Source of the DNA: an uncultured Pelagibacteraceae bacterium
Lineage (GTDB): Bacteria > Pseudomonadota > Alphaproteobacteria > Pelagibacterales > Pelagibacteraceae
DNA: 64,000 nt
Direction: 5' to 3'
NCBI GenBank assembly: GCA_902562205.1
Contig: CACESO010000005.1
Coordinates: 1 to 64,000, forward strand
Shown piece after piece: positions 62,230 to 64,000 of the stretch (its first letter is position 1; the number at the start of each line of letters is the position of its first letter). The position numbers and the translations under genes are program-made. The notes under the pieces are model-generated. The model saw only the letters and a program-made list of their open reading frames with translations, searched no databases and was not told the DNA's origin.

Positions 62230-63084
62230 TTGACCATTAAACATTACTTATTAATTTTGTTAATCATGGCACTATTTGGAAGTGCCTTTGTTTTTGGAAA
62301 ACTTGTCTTAAATACGAATGTACCCCCTTTGCTTTTTGGATCGTTAAGAATGTTAGTAGTCGTAATTTGTTTATTACCCTTTTTTAACTTTAAGATCCCA
62401 AAAGAAAATTTGAAATCTTTGTTTATTTTTTCTTTTTCTATGGGTGTTGGAGTTACAGGTTTCACTTATCTATCTCTACAGGAGTCTAGTATAGTTTCGC
62501 CCGTTATTATTGGATCTCAGCTTGCGATTCCATTTGCAATTATTTTAAGTAATTTTCTCTTAAATGAAAAATTTAGTTTTCAAAAATGGTTTTTTGTAAT
62601 TACATCTTTTTTGGGAATAATCTTTATTGGTTTTGATCCAGAGTTGATCAACAATATTTTTGCACTTGTGCTCACAGCTTTAATGGCATTCTTTTACGCT
62701 ATTGCGAACGTAGCTAGTAGAGATACAAATAAATTAAGCATTGTAACTACGAATTTTTTCATGGCATCTATTGGGTTTATTGTATTAATACTTTTATCAT
62801 TTTTCTTTGAGGGAAATACAATGTTTATTCTAAAGAATATTCAGCTAGATATTTGGTTTTTTATAATTTACTCTGGTTTGATTGTTTCAATAGGCGCCCA
62901 TATGTCTTTGTTTTACTTATATAAGTTTTATCCAGTTGGAAAAGTTCTTCCCTTTTATGCTCTATTTCCTGTATTTGGATTGATCCAAACATTTATAATA
63001 TTTAATGAAATCCCAAGTTTGATAATGACTTTAGGAGGAATAATTGTAATTGGATCTGTGTTTTTAATTCAAAAGGTAAAATAA
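62230..63084 (+). CDS. DMT-superfamily (EamA) transporter
   Basis: The 284-aa protein has ten predicted helices in two EamA halves: LFGSAFVFGKLVL near 15-27, LQESSIVSPVIIGSQLAIPFAIILSNFLL near 84-112 and GAHMSLFYLYKFYPVGKVLP near 223-242. The start is a TTG at 62230 with no clear ribosome site; an ATG at 62266 would lose part of helix 1. The substrate (metabolite or amino acid exporter or importer) is unknown. It is divergent from eutA by 57 bases, which may share control. Confidence 0.8.
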   Translation: MTIKHYLLILLIMALFGSAFVFGKLVLNTNVPPLLFGSLRMLVVVICLLPFFNFKIPKENLKSLFIFSFSMGVGVTGFTYLSLQESSIVSPVIIGSQLAIPFAIILSNFLLNEKFSFQKWFFVITSFLGIIFIGFDPELINNIFALVLTALMAFFYAIANVASRDTNKLSIVTTNFFMASIGFIVLILLSFFFEGNTMFILKNIQLDIWFFIIYSGLIVSIGAHMSLFYLYKFYPVGKVLPFYALFPVFGLIQTFIIFNEIPSLIMTLGGIIVIGSVFLIQKVK

Positions 63085-63132
63085 CCTAATTGAAAAAGTA
63101 TTAATCATGGCATATTTTTATTTTACCTAATC

Positions 63133-64000
63133 ATGAGAAAAAAAATTTTTAGTATTCTTTTTTTATTCTGTTTCATAGGAAATCAATTAGAAATCCAGGC
63201 GAATGAAATAACTATCGGTATAGCTCTTGGTTTCACTGGTCCAACAGAATCTATTGTTCCAAGTATGGCGTCTTCAGCAGAGTTGGCAGTTTCAGAGGCG
63301 AATTCCTCAAAAATATTTTTAAATGGTAAGGAAAAAGTCGATTCAATTAAAATAGATACAAAATGTGACACGTCCAACATTAAATCAGTAAACAAAACAA
63401 TTAATGAAAATGATATTGTTGGAATCATTGGTGCTGCCTGCCCTGGAATATCTGAAGGAATTCTTTTGGGATCGGCTAACGAAAAAAACATTCCTATGAT
63501 TTCTCCATCGGCAACCACTCCTTTATTGTCAATGTTAGATGAAAAAAACTTATTTTTTAGAACAACTGCTCCAAGTAGTAGAGATGGAGAGGTTTTAGCT
63601 AAAATTACAAAAGATAAAGGTATCAAACGAATTGCAGTTTCATTCCAAGACTCAAATTATGGAAAAGAACTTGAGAGAAATTTTAAAAAAACACTTAATG
63701 ATAGTAATGTAGAAATTACCGTAAGTGTGCCTATAAAGATAAATAAAACTGATCTTTCAAATGAAGTGTCAGTCTTAGCTGCCGCAGGAGGGGACGCTGT
63801 TGCAATTTTTACTGAAATTGAACAAGATGGGGAAAGATTAATTAAGTCAATTCTTGACTCAGGTGCTTTTGAAAAATTTATTTTTTCAGATAGGATGATT
63901 AATGAAACTACTGAAAGAAAGTTTGGGGAATTAATTAATAATTCATTTGGGATAATTTCAGGTTCCAACTCAAAAAATATTAATTCATTTTATAAAATTG
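63133..64000 (+). CDS. branched-chain amino acid type ABC binding protein (LivJ-like), cut by window end
   Basis: The frame opens at ATG 63133, 48 bases after the DMT gene, and is open through base 64000 (289 codons). A signal peptide (FSILFLFCFIGNQLEIQA) is followed by ITIGIALGFTGPTESIVPSM, the type I binding-protein start, and GIIGAACPGIS near 97-107 with PMISPSATTPLL near 118-129. These match the Leu/Ile/Val-binding family; the ligand may be another amino acid, amide or urea. The C-terminus lies outside the window. Confidence 0.85.
   Translation, partial: MRKKIFSILFLFCFIGNQLEIQANEITIGIALGFTGPTESIVPSMASSAELAVSEANSSKIFLNGKEKVDSIKIDTKCDTSNIKSVNKTINENDIVGIIGAACPGISEGILLGSANEKNIPMISPSATTPLLSMLDEKNLFFRTTAPSSRDGEVLAKITKDKGIKRIAVSFQDSNYGKELERNFKKTLNDSNVEITVSVPIKINKTDLSNEVSVLAAAGGDAVAIFTEIEQDGERLIKSILDSGAFEKFIFSDRMINETTERKFGELINNSFGIISGSNSKNINSFYKI

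Noticed and set aside
1..64000. tRNA, rRNA, CRISPR, insertion sequences, prophage, attachment sites
   Set aside because: I read the intergenic regions and found no cloverleaf, repeat array, transposase or integrase; gaps are too short for most of these.

Overview
The window is a densely packed, AT-rich (about 30% GC by eye) bacterial chromosome segment. It looks like a streamlined marine alphaproteobacterium of the SAR11 clade (Pelagibacterales). Genes commonly overlap by 1, 4 or 8 bases, intergenic gaps are mostly under 100 bases, and no gene-free stretch exceeds about 160 bases. I see no tRNA, rRNA, insertion sequence, prophage or CRISPR. The gene set fits SAR11: a TPP-riboswitch-controlled sodium symporter (ThiV type), dimethylglycine dehydrogenase with ETF and ETF-QO, a MetF plus DmdA/GcvT-like pair, formate-THF ligase, an AcuI-type reductase, a Pot-type ABC transporter and a DoeA/EutA pair.

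Layout. 1-5.8 kb: mnmA, DUF3553, cysQ-like, recX, small enzymes, a glycosyltransferase and a peroxiredoxin, closed by a bidirectional terminator. 5.8-10.4 kb: ammonium transporter, HU, site-2 protease and thiV with its riboswitch. 10.4-15.7 kb: a cis-CaaD-like tautomerase, an iron permease under tandem Fur-like boxes, a folE-acuI-lysR cluster, hisI, a 2OG-oxygenase-like gene and DUF2237. 15.7-22.7 kb: dimethylglycine dehydrogenase, etfB, etfA and ETF-QO. 22.8-27.1 kb: a thioesterase and a seven-gene operon that includes an overlapping kinase/nucleotidyltransferase pair. 27.2-29.4 kb: the MetF plus DmdA-like demethylation pair. 30.0-33.4 kb: a four-gene overlapping cassette (atypical M19 peptidase, a 553-aa unknown, DUF3726, a 49-aa cysteine-rich protein). 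33.5-36.5 kb: purEK, a secreted metallo-hydrolase and an acetyltransferase. 36.5-48.3 kb: fhs, gpsA, diaminopropionate ammonia-lyase, an yjbQ-cupin-bamB-yfgM-acnA block and a CsaA-like gene. 48.3-53.5 kb: argE-like, aldehyde dehydrogenase, agmatinase family, a secreted metalloprotease and a cyclophilin. 53.5-62.2 kb: a seven-gene operon eutA-doeA-potA-potD-potH-potI-fadN-like. 62.2-64 kb: a DMT transporter and a truncated Leu/Ile/Val-type binding protein.

How the genes work together. A large share of the window handles methylated and reduced osmolytes and C1 units. Dimethylglycine dehydrogenase feeds methylene-THF and passes electrons through ETF and ETF-QO to ubiquinone. The DmdA-like/MetF pair would make and oxidise methyl-THF, and fhs links formate to the same pool. 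The eutA-doeA-pot operon looks like import and opening of a compatible solute or other nitrogenous compound. Nutrient-responsive control is visible for thiamin precursor (TPP riboswitch), iron (Fur-like boxes) and possibly ammonium (a palindrome upstream of amtB). The best candidates for an undescribed system are the M19/553-aa/DUF3726/cysteine-rich cassette, the kinase/nucleotidyltransferase pair and the small membrane ORF coupled to the agmatinase-family gene.
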